Assembly: GCF_000527095.1 (NCBI RefSeq)
Contig: NZ_AZUN01000001.1
Location: 2,707,501 to 2,771,500 of the forward strand
Direction: 5' to 3'
DNA from: Methylomicrobium lacus LW14
GTDB taxonomy: Bacteria > Pseudomonadota > Gammaproteobacteria > Methylococcales > Methylomonadaceae
DNA length: 64,000 nt
Part shown: piece by piece, positions 27,950 to 36,745 of the stretch
How positions within the stretch are numbered: position 1 is the first letter of the stretch
Layout: each line of letters starts with the position of its first letter
Program-made: the position numbers and the translations under genes
The notes under the pieces: generated by a model
What the model was told of the DNA's origin: nothing
What the model saw: only the letters and a program-made list of their open reading frames with translations
Databases searched by the model: none

Positions 27950-28774
27950 ATGGATGCAAAATCCTATGACAGGAGAAAAAAAAGGTTCTGGCTGCAAACC
28001 GCTGTCTGGTATGTATTCTTGGCGCTAATGACCTATTACTTTTCCGAATTCATGCTGTTTTATCTGCTTTGCGGCATTTATGATGTCAGCCGGAACAGCA
28101 ATATCGACATGAGGATATTGCAGCGGTATTTTTTGGGCAATGGCGTGCCAACTTGGGCACTCTCCCCCTTCAATATCTTGATGGATCTGCTGACCCTCCC
28201 CTATATCAATAAGAAAATCTATCAGCTGCATGATCTGCCGGCGGATTGTCAGCAGGAAATCGAGCATATTTTGGCTGCGGCCAAGTCAGAAAACCTTGTA
28301 GATCAGCTGGCTAACCGTGTTGAGAACGTAAAAAGAGGGATGCTGTTTTTTAAATGGTATGGAATCAATCTTCAGAATTCTGTCAGCGTTCCCGCATTTC
28401 ATCAAGATTATAAATATATTAAAACGATAGGTGTTTCAGTTTTTAATAAAAAAGAGTCCACCGATGAGCATTTTGGGCCGCTACGGGCCACCTTAAGAGT
28501 ACTCTACAACATCAATGACGTGAAGGACAGCGCTTCGTATATCAAAGTCAGAAAACGGGAAAACCATTGGTGCGATAATAAACTGTTTATTTTTGACGAT
28601 ACGTTATCGCATCAATCCTTTAATCAAACCGATGCCCCGCGTTACTGCCTGTTTGTGGATATAGTCCGGCCGAGTCGATGCCATTCTGTATTGGACAAAG
28701 TGGTGGATTTACTCGGGGACATACTGCAAAAATCAAAATTTATCTTTTACGGCAGCTGGGTGCCATTAAGATAG
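27950..28774 (+). CDS. Aspartyl/asparaginyl beta-hydroxylase family enzyme, LpxO-like
   Basis: 274 residues from the ATG at 27950; a TTG at 27890 would add 20. One or two N-terminal membrane segments (about 14-45) precede the 2-oxoglutarate/Fe(II) domain. The first conserved block EHFGPLRATLRVLYNI gives the His ligand, and FIFDDTLSHQSFNQTDAPRY gives the second His; FVDIVRP ends the fold. Related LpxO proteins hydroxylate the secondary acyl chain of lipid A. With eptA in the window a lipid A role is possible, but the substrate is unproven. Confidence 0.8.
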   Translation: MDAKSYDRRKKRFWLQTAVWYVFLALMTYYFSEFMLFYLLCGIYDVSRNSNIDMRILQRYFLGNGVPTWALSPFNILMDLLTLPYINKKIYQLHDLPADCQQEIEHILAAAKSENLVDQLANRVENVKRGMLFFKWYGINLQNSVSVPAFHQDYKYIKTIGVSVFNKKESTDEHFGPLRATLRVLYNINDVKDSASYIKVRKRENHWCDNKLFIFDDTLSHQSFNQTDAPRYCLFVDIVRPSRCHSVLDKVVDLLGDILQKSKFIFYGSWVPLR

Positions 28775-28916
28775 AGTAGCTTCACAGCAGGTTTGAACGA
28801 TGGAGATGTTCCCTTCAATCAACCCTTGCCGACAAATCGTCCGCAGGATCTGATAGACATTGAGTCGAATAGTAAGATCGCCGAAGCACTTGACGAAAAA
28901 GGAGAACAACGAAGAA

Positions 28917-28945
28917 ATTGCCGCTTATGTTCGCGGCAATTTTAT
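28917..28945. terminator. Hairpin between the hydroxylase and the 2-TM protein gene
   Basis: AATTGCCGC and GCGGCAATT form a perfect 9-bp stem, followed by TTT. It lies between convergent genes and could end transcription from the left. Confidence 0.55.
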
Positions 28946-28974
28946 AACGCGCAAGGGAATCGCGGCTCCGGCCG

Positions 28975-29196
28975 CTAGCGCTTCCTGCTTGCAAAAAGCA
29001 GGAGCCCGCCGCCGGCCACAACTGCCGCCACACCAGCCCAGACCGGTATATTGACCGTCTGCGTGTCTTTAATTGTCAGCTCGAAAGGGCCAAACTTGGC
29101 TTCCTGGGTTTCCCGAGTATAGCTAAAACGACCATACGCCAGCCCCATCAGTCCAGCTATGATCAACACGATTGCCACGATTTTAACTGTGTCCAT
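28975..29196 (-). CDS. Small two-helix inner-membrane protein
   Basis: 73 residues: an N-terminal helix (VKIVAIVLIIAGLMGLAYG), a polar middle with FGPFELTIKDTQTVNIPVW, and a C-terminal helix ending in RKR. Proteins of this build recur in Proteobacteria, often near stress or envelope genes; no function is known to me. AGGAGAGAC lies before the start. Two more small envelope genes follow upstream on the same strand. Confidence 0.75.
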   Translation of the reverse strand: MDTVKIVAIVLIIAGLMGLAYGRFSYTRETQEAKFGPFELTIKDTQTVNIPVWAGVAAVVAGGGLLLFASRKR

Positions 29197-29379
29197 TTTG
29201 TCTCTCCTATCAATAATACCCTTGAGTCAAGCTCAGCGCGGCTCGCCCAACAGTGCCCGGCATAAACCAGGAATCCTAAACGCGTCGAAGCGCAACACTG
29301 ACAGCTGCCGCCTCGTTGCATAAAGCCATTCAGACACGAAAGGGCTCTGCCGAGGTTACCTTAGCACTTTGCTGTGCCG

Positions 29380-29529
29380 CTACAGGACACGTCGACCTTG
29401 TATAACACGCAGTAGGATCATGACTACCGCGACAACCAATAGAATATGAATGAAACCGCCCAGTGTATACGAGGAGACAAAACCCAGCAGCCAGAGGATA
29501 ATGAGTACGATAGCTAACGTTTCAAGCAT
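29380..29529 (-). CDS. Lmo0937-type small membrane protein
   Basis: 49 residues: MLETLAIVLIILWLLGF, then SSYTLGGFIHILLVVAVVMI and a basic tail LLRVIQGRRVL. This is the two-helix pattern of the Lmo0937 family, tiny proteins often induced by stress. It overlaps the previous gene by 8 nt (ATGCTTGA), so its translation is probably coupled. Confidence 0.82.
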   Translation of the reverse strand: MLETLAIVLIILWLLGFVSSYTLGGFIHILLVVAVVMILLRVIQGRRVL

Positions 29530-29725
29530 GTGCGCTTCTCCATACAAGTGTGTCAGCAGCGGTAATTTCTTTCTTTAATTGGTTGAGTTCTTGAGATTGT
29601 TCGGAGCCAACTGGGCAGAAAGAATTAATCAATTCCATCGAACCTGCTGAAGGCCAACTATTGGCGTTTGCTGTTTGCGGTATTGAAACAATAAAGATCG
29701 ATGCGAGCGCCGAAATAATTAACAT
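29522..29725 (-). CDS. Small exported protein, start disturbed by an A-tract
   Basis: 67 residues from the ATG at 29725, with a signal-like segment (LIISALASIFIVSIPQTANA) and a short polar mature part. The best ribosome site and ATG (AGGAGAATGG, ATG at 29766 or 29760) are in another frame. If the seven-A run at 29742-29748 (T on the plus strand) had eight, that ATG would read MVMAIKKNKSSLKMLIISAL, a perfect basic signal peptide start. So the true gene may be frameshifted, or reading may depend on slippage. It overlaps the next gene by 8 nt. Confidence 0.6.
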   Translation of the reverse strand: MLIISALASIFIVSIPQTANANSWPSAGSMELINSFCPVGSEQSQELNQLKKEITAADTLVWRSAHA

Positions 29726-29766
29726 TTTTAAGGAGGATTTATTTTTTTGATAGCCATAACCATTCT

Positions 29767-30473
29767 CCTAAATAATGCAAAATTACCCACACCGTAAAAT
29801 ATGGCTAATCAAGCTTTAAACAAATTACTTTCTTGCTATAAGCGCTTTGCAACAAGTCAGCAAGTATTGTTTTTTAATGGCTCCAGTTATAGAGTTCACG
29901 ACAGAAATCTGGATACTATTTAATTTTTTATTAATCAATAAGAACAGATTTTGATTCTTTAGTTCATTGCATTTTCAGCCATTATGGGTTTGGGTTTGCC
30001 TAAGACGTGTTGATAAAAAATCACAATTTAACTTGGTTCTGCGGTGAGAGAAGATCAATTCGGCGTCATCGTCAAACTGAAACAATTGACCGGTTCGGAA
30101 ATCAGCTAAAACCTATATTTTTGGTTATTTGAATGCCTGAAAGTTGCATAAATCCGGATATGCATTTCAAAACATTGGATCATGTCATCAAAGAAACGGC
30201 AGTTTCCTACCAAATGACCGTTTACACAAAAATTCTTACACCCTCCATTAGGGTCGGAAATTCAAACTCGCAAGCACAGCTTAGCGTACTATTTTTTCCG
30301 AATTCTGCGGTCGCCCCAACCATAACAGATATGCGTTTTTTTAAACCATACAGATTGCTTATATTTAAATCTGTACTTAAAAATTAGGCAATGAACTGAA
30401 TCTGTTTCGCTTTTTCCTTCGTTAGTAAAGTATTCACCGTCGATCACCTAACGGTTGACGATCATAAATCCTT
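29767..30473. other. AT-rich intergenic stretch before the nitrilase cluster
   Basis: About 700 nt with no gene I can support. An 84-codon open frame at 30133-30387 has no family resemblance. A short in-frame stretch at about 30042-30107 looks coding-like but has no start context. The last part should hold the promoter and leader of the nitrilase cluster; no clear sigma-54 site was seen. Confidence 0.5.
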
Positions 30474-30508
30474 CCCAGCATCTCATCCCTCCGATGCGGG
30501 TTTTTTTT
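30474..30508 (+). terminator. Terminator-like hairpin in the leader of the nitrilase cluster
   Basis: CCC-A-GCATC pairs with GATGCGGG (one bulged A) around a 10-nt loop and is followed by eight T. The first gene of the cluster starts 22 nt later, with AGGAG in between. As no plus-strand gene lies upstream, this is more likely an attenuator than the end of an operon. Confidence 0.7.
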
Positions 30509-30529
30509 ACTAACATCCAGGAGAACTTC

Positions 30530-31012
30530 ATGCCAGCAGTCACCGCACCGGCACATCAAAAAGGCGATTGTTTTGTCGACTTCGAAGAAAAAGTCTTTGA
30601 AGACGTCAAAGCAGAGCCAGGCCAGAAAGCCTTAGTCAAATTCCACACCGTCGCTTTCGAAGGTTCAATTGGCTTCGTCAATCTGCTGCAAGCTACCCGT
30701 TTGCAACGCAAAGGCTTCGAAACCTCCATCCTGCTCTATGGTCCAGGTGTGACATTGGGTCTGCAACGCGGCTTTCCGCGTTTGGGAGACGAATCTTTCC
30801 CGGGCCACCAAAACTACGCTAACCAAATCGCCAAATTCATCGAGGAAGGCGGCAAAGTCTATGCCTGTCGGTTTGCGTTGCAAGCCTTGTACGGTCATGG
30901 CGAACCCAGTTTACTGCCGGGTATTCGACCTATCAGCCCATTAGATGTATTAGACATCGTGCTAATCCATCAGCGTGACAACGCCTTTGTTTTGGATACT
31001 TGGACGTTGTAA
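30530..31012 (+). CDS. MSMEG_0572/Sll0783-family protein, first gene of the Nit1C cluster
   Basis: 160 residues from the ATG at 30530, which has AGGAG in front. The family (nitrogen starvation response protein, NitB of nit1C clusters) is recognised by [36 protein letters not shown] and the Cys-containing segment [14 protein letters not shown], plus its invariable place before the nitrilase. The DsrE-like pattern suggests a small alpha/beta fold. Its role is unknown; in the cluster it is needed together with the nitrilase for growth on cyanide in some pseudomonads. It is flanked on both sides by terminator-like hairpins. Confidence 0.88.
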   Translation: MPAVTAPAHQKGDCFVDFEEKVFEDVKAEPGQKALVKFHTVAFEGSIGFVNLLQATRLQRKGFETSILLYGPGVTLGLQRGFPRLGDESFPGHQNYANQIAKFIEEGGKVYACRFALQALYGHGEPSLLPGIRPISPLDVLDIVLIHQRDNAFVLDTWTL

Positions 31013-31033
31013 ATCCTCTAGCCATCAGCACTC

Positions 31034-31060
31034 GCCCGAACCCCAGTTCGGGCTTTTTTT
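31034..31060 (+). terminator. Intrinsic terminator inside the nitrilase cluster
   Basis: GCCCGAAC and GTTCGGGC pair perfectly around CCCA and are followed by seven T. It lies between the first gene and the nitrilase gene, so read-through must be partial; it would give more transcript of the first gene than of the rest. Confidence 0.88.
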
Positions 31061-31083
31061 GACTCGCAGCAGGAGATTTCGTT

Positions 31084-32079
31084 TTGACTATCCCCCATAT
31101 CGTAAGAGCAGCCGCAGTGCAAATGACGCCGGTGTTCGAATCCGCTACAGCCACCGGTGACAAAGTTTGCCAAGCCATCAGTGATGCCGCCGCAAAAGGC
31201 GCGCAAATCGTGGTGTTCCCAGAAACCTTCGTGCCTTACTACCCGTATTTTTCCTTCGTATTGCCGCCGGTTGCCGCCGGTCGCGAGCACTTGAAACTGT
31301 ACGACTATGCCCCGACAGTCCCGGGCCCGGTTACCGATGCCGTCGCGGCACAAGCCAAGGCTCACGACATCGTGGTGGTGTTGGGGGTCAACGAGCGCGA
31401 CCACGGCAGCTTATATAACACCCAATTGATTTTCGATGAAACCGGCCGTCTGGCGTTGAAACGCCGCAAGATCACCCCGACGTATCACGAACGCATGATC
31501 TGGGGCCAGGGCGATGCCTCCGGATTAAAGGTCGTGGAAACTGGCGTTGGCCGCATCGGCGCGTTGGCCTGCTGGGAACATTACAACCCGCTGGCCCGCT
31601 ACGCTTTGATGGTCCAGCACGAACAAATTCATTGCAGCCAGTTTCCTGGCTCGTTGGTCGGCCCCATCTTTGCCGATCAAATTGAAGTGACGATACGCCA
31701 CCACGCCTTGGAATCGGGCTGCTTTGTAATCAATGCCACCGGCTGGCTCAGCGACGAGCAAATTGACGCGGTTACCACCGACCCTGGCTTACAAAAAGCC
31801 CTGCGCGGTGGTTGTTGCACGGCCATCATCTCGCCGGAAGGCCAGCATGTAATCGAACCCTTGCGCGAAGGCGAAGGCATCCTGATCGCCGATCTGGACA
31901 TGAATTTAATCACCAAGCGTAAGCGCATGATGGATTCGGTCGGCCATTACGCCCGGCCAGAACTACTAAGCCTGCGCATAGATGACAGACCGGCGGTACC
32001 GATGTTCAGTGATATACCAGCCGTTTCATCTCAATCCGTCAAAGAGAGCGACCGCCATGACGCTATCAGCACAAACTAA
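31084..32079 (+). CDS. Nitrilase of the Nit1C cluster
   Basis: 331 residues from a TTG start with AGGAG 13-17 nt upstream. The carbon-nitrogen hydrolase triad is visible: Glu47 ([11 protein letters not shown]), Lys129 ([10 protein letters not shown]) and Cys163 ([10 protein letters not shown]). CWEHYNPL is typical of true nitrilases, which turn nitriles into acids and ammonia. In Pseudomonas fluorescens and P. pseudoalcaligenes the homologous clusters are required for growth on cyanide or nitriles. The 3' end overlaps the radical SAM gene by 23 nt. Confidence 0.93.
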   Translation: MTIPHIVRAAAVQMTPVFESATATGDKVCQAISDAAAKGAQIVVFPETFVPYYPYFSFVLPPVAAGREHLKLYDYAPTVPGPVTDAVAAQAKAHDIVVVLGVNERDHGSLYNTQLIFDETGRLALKRRKITPTYHERMIWGQGDASGLKVVETGVGRIGALACWEHYNPLARYALMVQHEQIHCSQFPGSLVGPIFADQIEVTIRHHALESGCFVINATGWLSDEQIDAVTTDPGLQKALRGGCCTAIISPEGQHVIEPLREGEGILIADLDMNLITKRKRMMDSVGHYARPELLSLRIDDRPAVPMFSDIPAVSSQSVKESDRHDAISTN

Positions 32080-33169
32080 AGTTGGCCCAGCAGGGCTGAT
32101 ATCGGATCTGCAATCCTTAGGCTTACGCCTGGAAGACAACGAAGTTGGCGTAACTGGCCGTCGAGGCGGCGCCGGCCCTTCCGATCACAAAGCCGTTAGC
32201 TTGGCTGGGCGGACCGTGATGATACCGATTGCCACGGTCTCAGCTTGCGAGTCACCGTTCGTCGCCAGCCGGCCGGACGCAAACGGCATCAGCGAGATTC
32301 GCCGCAACGGCGTCGTGGTCAGCCACATTGAATTTCCACGCCAACCACGTTTTTACGATTTGCAGACTACCGAAGGCATACCGTATTCGCAGATCGCCAC
32401 GCTGCATTCGTCGGATGTCTTAGCAACCACACTACTGCAATCCTGTATCCGTTACGGCAACCGCAACACCTCCTGCCAGTTTTGCGCGATAGGTCAGTCA
32501 CTGTCTGCGGGCAAGACCATATTGCGTAAAACGCCTGAACAACTGGCAGAGGTCGCTAAAGCAGCCGTCGAGTTGGATAACGTCAAACACATGGTAATGA
32601 CCACCGGCACGCCGAATCTGACTGATAGGGGTGCGGCACTGTTGTGCGAAAGTGCTGAAGCAGTTAAAGCGGTAGTCGATCTACCGATTCAAGGCCAATG
32701 CGAGCCGCCGGACGACGACATTTGGTTCGAACGCATGAAAGCTGCCGGCATAGCCAGCTTAGGCATGCATCTTGAAGCCATCACCCCTGAGGTACGCGCC
32801 CGAATTATGCCCGGCAAGGCCGGCGTAGTGCTGGAGCGCTACATGGATGCCTTCGACGCTGCGGTCGCGGTGTTCGGTCGCGGCCAGGTCAGCACCTATA
32901 TCCTGGCCGGTTTGGGTGATACGCCGGACGTGATTCTGTCGGTCTCCGAGCAGTTGATCACAAAAGGCGTTTACCCCTTCGTCGTACCGTTCGTGCCCAT
33001 TACCGGCACACCATTGGAAAACCATCCGGCGCCGACGCCAGCCTTCATGGCGCAAATCCTGCCGCAATTGGGCGCGATGCTGAAGAAAGCAAACTTGCTA
33101 TCCCACGACATGAAAGCCGGCTGCGCCAAATGTGGCGCCTGCTCGGCACTTGCCAGCTACGAGGTGTGA
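32057..33169 (+). CDS. Radical SAM protein of the Nit1C cluster (MSMEG_0568 family)
   Basis: 370 residues from the ATG at 32057, inside the nitrilase gene. The iron-sulfur motif is [15 protein letters not shown]-x9-C-x2-C, instead of the usual C-x3-C-x2-C; this is a feature of the family. The barrel follows ([35 protein letters not shown]). The C-terminus has another Cys cluster, [10 protein letters not shown], that could hold a second cluster. It resembles biotin-synthase-like enzymes. The substrate is unknown. The GNAT gene starts 1 nt after its stop. Confidence 0.92.
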   Translation: MTLSAQTKVGPAGLISDLQSLGLRLEDNEVGVTGRRGGAGPSDHKAVSLAGRTVMIPIATVSACESPFVASRPDANGISEIRRNGVVVSHIEFPRQPRFYDLQTTEGIPYSQIATLHSSDVLATTLLQSCIRYGNRNTSCQFCAIGQSLSAGKTILRKTPEQLAEVAKAAVELDNVKHMVMTTGTPNLTDRGAALLCESAEAVKAVVDLPIQGQCEPPDDDIWFERMKAAGIASLGMHLEAITPEVRARIMPGKAGVVLERYMDAFDAAVAVFGRGQVSTYILAGLGDTPDVILSVSEQLITKGVYPFVVPFVPITGTPLENHPAPTPAFMAQILPQLGAMLKKANLLSHDMKAGCAKCGACSALASYEV

Positions 33170-33170
33170 G

Positions 33171-33713
33171 ATGTGGATCGATAACTTTAAACCGTTTTTT
33201 GCAAACGAATACTTGATCAAATTCGTCACCGAGAATTGGGAGCATAAGCAAATGCTGGCACTGCGCCAGGCCGTGTTCTGTGAGGAACAAGGTATCTTCG
33301 CCGGCGACGATCTGGACGACATTGACACCATCGCGACGCCCATCGTCGCCATCGCCTGCGTCGCCGGATTGCCAGATCGCGTAGTCGGCACCGTGCGCAT
33401 CCATCAGGAAAAACCGGGCATTTGGTGGGGCTCACGATTGGCGGTGGATCAAAATTATCGCAAACAAGGCAGTCTCGGGGCGGCGCTGATCAAACTGGCA
33501 GTAACCTCTGCTCACGCCAAGGGCTGCAACACCTTTCTGGCGCAGGTGCAAAGCCGTAACCAATTGCTGTTCCGCCGGCTGCACTGGAAATCCTTGCAGG
33601 AAATCTCGGTGCATGGTCGGCCGCATCATCTGATGCAAGCTGACTTAGCTTGGTACCCGCCTTATGCAGACGGTGCTATCGGTTTTGTTACTACTAATCG
33701 GATTGCTGCATGA
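33171..33713 (+). CDS. GNAT acetyltransferase of the Nit1C cluster (MSMEG_0567 N-terminal type)
   Basis: 180 residues from the ATG at 33171. GNAT features: EHKQMLALRQAVFCEEQGIF at the N-terminus, the acetyl-CoA loop LAVDQNYRKQGSLGAALI and the late strand LLFRRLHWKSL. In mycobacteria the acetyltransferase and the AIR synthase-like domains are parts of one protein; here they are two genes with a 4-nt overlap (ATGA). The acceptor is unknown. Confidence 0.9.
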   Translation: MWIDNFKPFFANEYLIKFVTENWEHKQMLALRQAVFCEEQGIFAGDDLDDIDTIATPIVAIACVAGLPDRVVGTVRIHQEKPGIWWGSRLAVDQNYRKQGSLGAALIKLAVTSAHAKGCNTFLAQVQSRNQLLFRRLHWKSLQEISVHGRPHHLMQADLAWYPPYADGAIGFVTTNRIAA

Positions 33714-34681
33714 CTTGGTTGACTGACTTGACGCTCAGAATCCGCCAAGGCTTAGGACTGGCGCACAAGCGTGATATTTCCTACGTGATGAAGCAATTGC
33801 CTCAGGTTCCCCACTGGCATTCCGGCGCTGAGATTGCAGTAGGCGATGACTGCGCCGCCATCCCGGATGGTGACGGCTATCTATTGCTTGCCTCCGAGGG
33901 CTACCTGAACGACTTTGTCGCCAGCCAACCCTGGTTTGCCGGGTATTGCGGAGTGATGGTCAACGTCAGCGATATTTATGCAATGGGCGGTCGGCCAATC
34001 GCAGTAGTCGATGCAATCTGGAGCGACGGTGAAAACCAAGCCAAACCGATTCTGGAAGGTCTGGCGACCGCTTCGCAAGTATATGGCGTGCCGGTGGTCG
34101 GCGGCCATACCAATTTAAGAAACGACGCCCCGCAATTGTCGGTAGCCATCCTGGGTCGAGCCAAACGGCTGCTGAGCAGCTTTGCCGCAAAACCCGAACA
34201 GAATCTTTTGGCGGCCATCGATTTGCGCGGCCATTTCCGCGAGCCGTATCTATGGTGGGATGCCAGCACTGGCGCACCACTTGAACGCTTGCGCCAGGAT
34301 TTAGAGCTATTACCAACACTGGCCGAAACAGATCTATGCGTATCGGCCAAGGATATTAGTAATGCTGGTGTGATCGGTACGCTGTTGATGTTGCTGGAGT
34401 GTTCCGGTTTGGGCGGCGTGATTGACATCAACGCCATACCCCGTCCCACCGATATTGATTTGGAAAGATGGTTGCGCTGCTTTCCCAGCTACGGCTTCGT
34501 GCTGAGTGTAGACGAGGTTGACAGCGAAGCCGTAATCGAACGGTTTAATCAGCGCGGTATCGCTTGCGCGGCAATCGGTAGGACTGATGACAGCGGTCAG
34601 TTACGGCTCAAAGCAGACGACGAAGAACAGCTGCTCTGGGATTTAAACACCGAACCCTTGATTGGCTGCGGCCCTAAATAG
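33710..34681 (+). CDS. AIR synthase-related protein of the Nit1C cluster (Sll0787 family)
   Basis: 323 residues with the PurM/SelD/ThiL fold: EIAVGDDCAAIPDGDGYLLL gives the Asp pair for Mg-ATP, MVNVSDIYAMGGRPIAVVDA and VVGGHTNLRN are further conserved loops, and SAKDISNAGVIGTLLML starts the C-terminal domain. Such enzymes usually activate a carbonyl or carboxylate with ATP; the substrate in this cluster is unknown. It overlaps the GNAT gene by 4 nt. Confidence 0.9.
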   Translation: MTWLTDLTLRIRQGLGLAHKRDISYVMKQLPQVPHWHSGAEIAVGDDCAAIPDGDGYLLLASEGYLNDFVASQPWFAGYCGVMVNVSDIYAMGGRPIAVVDAIWSDGENQAKPILEGLATASQVYGVPVVGGHTNLRNDAPQLSVAILGRAKRLLSSFAAKPEQNLLAAIDLRGHFREPYLWWDASTGAPLERLRQDLELLPTLAETDLCVSAKDISNAGVIGTLLMLLECSGLGGVIDINAIPRPTDIDLERWLRCFPSYGFVLSVDEVDSEAVIERFNQRGIACAAIGRTDDSGQLRLKADDEEQLLWDLNTEPLIGCGPK

Positions 34682-34692
34682 AAGGACTCGTC

Positions 34693-34917
34693 ATGCAAAG
34701 ATTACGAATTGCCATGCCGGCCCATTCCGTTAACCCACGCGGTGGTGTCGTACACGCCATGCAATTGGCAGAGGCGGCCATCGATACTTTCCCCAAGGAT
34801 CGACTTCCAACTATCGCCCAGCGCTTAAGTGAGGAATTTTCCTGGGCGCAGTCGGCCAACAACCATCTCGACATTTACCGTTCACTCATCAACGCCAAAG
34901 GAACTCAATATGCCTGA
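34693..34917 (+). pseudogene. Internally deleted glycosyltransferase (MSMEG_0565 family) remnant
   Basis: The 74 residues begin RIAMPAHSVNPRGGVVHAMQ, the conserved N-terminus of the cluster glycosyltransferase, and end LPTIAQRLSEEFSWAQSANN plus HLDIYRSL, which looks like its C-terminus. The normal protein has nearly 400 residues; more than 300 from the middle are gone, and the join keeps the frame. AAGGAC precedes the ATG, so the short product could still be made. It also carries the start of the next gene: the last 8 nt overlap it. Confidence 0.75.
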
Positions 34918-35197
34918 AATGCGCTTCCGCATCCGCTGGCCGGACCGAACCGAAAGCCTGTGTTATTCGCCGTCACTGGTCATTAAGGATTATTTCCAAC
35001 CCGGTCACAGTTATCCCTTGCACGAATTCGTCAAGCTCAGCCGCGACGCGCTGGAAATAGCCAGCGAGCGGGTGCGGCAGAAATACGGCTACACCTGCTC
35101 CAGCGCGATGAGCCAACTGGCGGAAATCGAAGCCAAGGCCAGCCAATTTTTGGAAAGCAACAATCCTCAGGTAACGGTGACCGAGTTCATCGAATAA
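34910..35197 (+). CDS. MSMEG_0570-family protein of the Nit1C cluster
   Basis: 95 residues from the ATG at 34910, which overlaps the end of the glycosyltransferase remnant. Family pattern: MRFRIRWPDRTESLCYSPSL at the start, then YFQPGHSYPLHEFV and the helix ALEIASERVRQKYGYTCSSA. It is a small conserved protein of unknown function, found only with this cluster as far as I know. Keeping the remnant gene in frame may help its translation. Confidence 0.88.
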   Translation: MPEMRFRIRWPDRTESLCYSPSLVIKDYFQPGHSYPLHEFVKLSRDALEIASERVRQKYGYTCSSAMSQLAEIEAKASQFLESNNPQVTVTEFIE

Positions 35198-35250
35198 GCC
35201 AAGACAACGCAGCCACTCAACTCAAACAGCAAAGCCAATAAGAGGACGTC

Positions 35251-36525
35251 ATGAAAGAAAAATCAGAAAACACCCGCCTGCACTATGACACGATTATCGT
35301 CGGCGGCGGCCAGGCGGGCTTATCCGTCAGTTATAACCTGCAAAAACACGACATTAACCACATCATCTTCGAAAAAAACCGCATCGGCCACGCCTGGCGC
35401 AACGACCGTTGGGACAGCTTTTGTTTGGTCACCCCTAACTGGCAATGCCAACTGCCGGACTTTCCTTATCAGGGCAACGATCCGCAAGGCTTCATGCTGA
35501 AAGATGAAATCGTCGAATATGTCGAAGCTTTTGCGAAAAAAGTGAATCCACCCATCATGGAAGGCGTTGCGGTGAATCGCGTCTGGCGTGGCGAGCACGG
35601 CCAATTGAATGTCAACACCTCGGCTGGCGAGTTTTCCGCAGACCATTTGGTAGTAGCAACCGGCGGCTACGATATTCCTATTGTGCCCGACTATGCCCAC
35701 AGCCTGCCCAAGCACATCACACAGATTCATTCTGTCAATTACCGAAATCCCGATCAACTGCCCGACGGTGAAGTGCTAGTGGTCGGCACCGGCCAATCCG
35801 GCGTGCAGCTGATGGAGGACCTGCATCTGGCCGGCCGTAAGGTGCATCTTGCGGTTGGTAGCGCACCGCGTTCGCCGCGTATGTATCGAGGCCGCGAGGC
35901 CACAGAATGGCTATTCGATCTGGGCTTTTACAAATTGACCGTCGACCGCCATCCTTTGGGCGATGAAGCCAAACACAAAACCAATCATTATCTGACCGGG
36001 CGTGGCGGTGGTCACGAAATCGATTTGCGCCAGTTTGCCTTGGAAGGCGTCAAACTTTACGGCAGCATGGCCAACATCGACGGCGACAAATTGGAGTTCT
36101 TGCCCGATTTGACCAAAAATCTGGACGACGCCGACGAAATTTACGTCAAAATTCGCAATGATATCGACCGCTACATCACCGAAAACAATATCGACGCACC
36201 GGTCGAGCCGCCGTTCCGCAAAGTTTGGGAACCCGAGTTCGATCCCACCAGCATTGACGCCAACGCCGAAAACATCACAAGCATCATCTGGGCAATTGGT
36301 TTTAGACCGAACTACCGCTGGATAGAACTGCCGGCCTTCGATGGTCGCGGCTTCCCACAATTTGATCGTGGTATCACCAACGTGGAAGGCCTGTATTTTA
36401 TTGGTTTGCCCTGGTTGCATACCTGGGGTTCTGGACGGTTCTTGGGGATTGCTGACGATGCACAGCATTTAGCAGAAGTGATTCAGCGCAAATTGGCGGT
36501 TAAGGAGGTAGCTTATGAGGTTTAA
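35251..36525 (+). CDS. Flavin-dependent oxidoreductase of the Nit1C cluster (MSMEG_0569 family)
   Basis: 424 residues. An N-terminal FAD site (TIIVGGGQAGLSVSYNL) and a second dinucleotide site (VLVVGTGQSGVQLMEDL) give the layout of flavin monooxygenases, with IWAIGFRPNYRW near the C-terminus. It is the last structural gene of the cluster. Substrate and reaction are unknown; in the cyanide-use cluster it may oxidise a nitrogen compound made by the earlier enzymes. AAGAGGACGTC precedes the ATG. Confidence 0.92.
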   Translation: MKEKSENTRLHYDTIIVGGGQAGLSVSYNLQKHDINHIIFEKNRIGHAWRNDRWDSFCLVTPNWQCQLPDFPYQGNDPQGFMLKDEIVEYVEAFAKKVNPPIMEGVAVNRVWRGEHGQLNVNTSAGEFSADHLVVATGGYDIPIVPDYAHSLPKHITQIHSVNYRNPDQLPDGEVLVVGTGQSGVQLMEDLHLAGRKVHLAVGSAPRSPRMYRGREATEWLFDLGFYKLTVDRHPLGDEAKHKTNHYLTGRGGGHEIDLRQFALEGVKLYGSMANIDGDKLEFLPDLTKNLDDADEIYVKIRNDIDRYITENNIDAPVEPPFRKVWEPEFDPTSIDANAENITSIIWAIGFRPNYRWIELPAFDGRGFPQFDRGITNVEGLYFIGLPWLHTWGSGRFLGIADDAQHLAEVIQRKLAVKEVAYEV

Positions 36526-36550
36526 TCGTTGAAGTCAGGCAAAACCCTAA

Positions 36551-36577
36551 AGGCCGAATACTCAGCGTATTCGGCCT
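36551..36577 (+). terminator. Hairpin after the nitrilase cluster
   Basis: AGGCCGAATAC and GTATTCGGCCT form a perfect 11-bp stem with a 5-nt loop, 25 nt after the oxidoreductase stop. No T run follows, so termination may be weak or factor-dependent. Confidence 0.6.
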
Positions 36578-36745
36578 AGCATTGGAAGTCATGCAATGAA
36601 CATCTTATCCACTGGGATGTATCAAAACTGCTGAAGCTATCGGCGTGGGAAGGCAAGCGCATGGCTTTATAATGGCGATCATCAAAATCGAGTTTTCTGA
36701 TCGAACCCAAACGAGCTAATGCTCCGCGCAAACGCAAGGATTAAC

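Noticed and set aside
30133..30387. 84-codon plus-strand frame before the nitrilase cluster
   Set aside because: No recognisable family and no ribosome site; AT-rich stretch.
30390..30510. Guanidine-type riboswitch before the nitrilase cluster
   Set aside because: The leader has a terminator-like hairpin, but I could not find paired ACGR loops or other known riboswitch cores. It is kept only as a possible attenuator.
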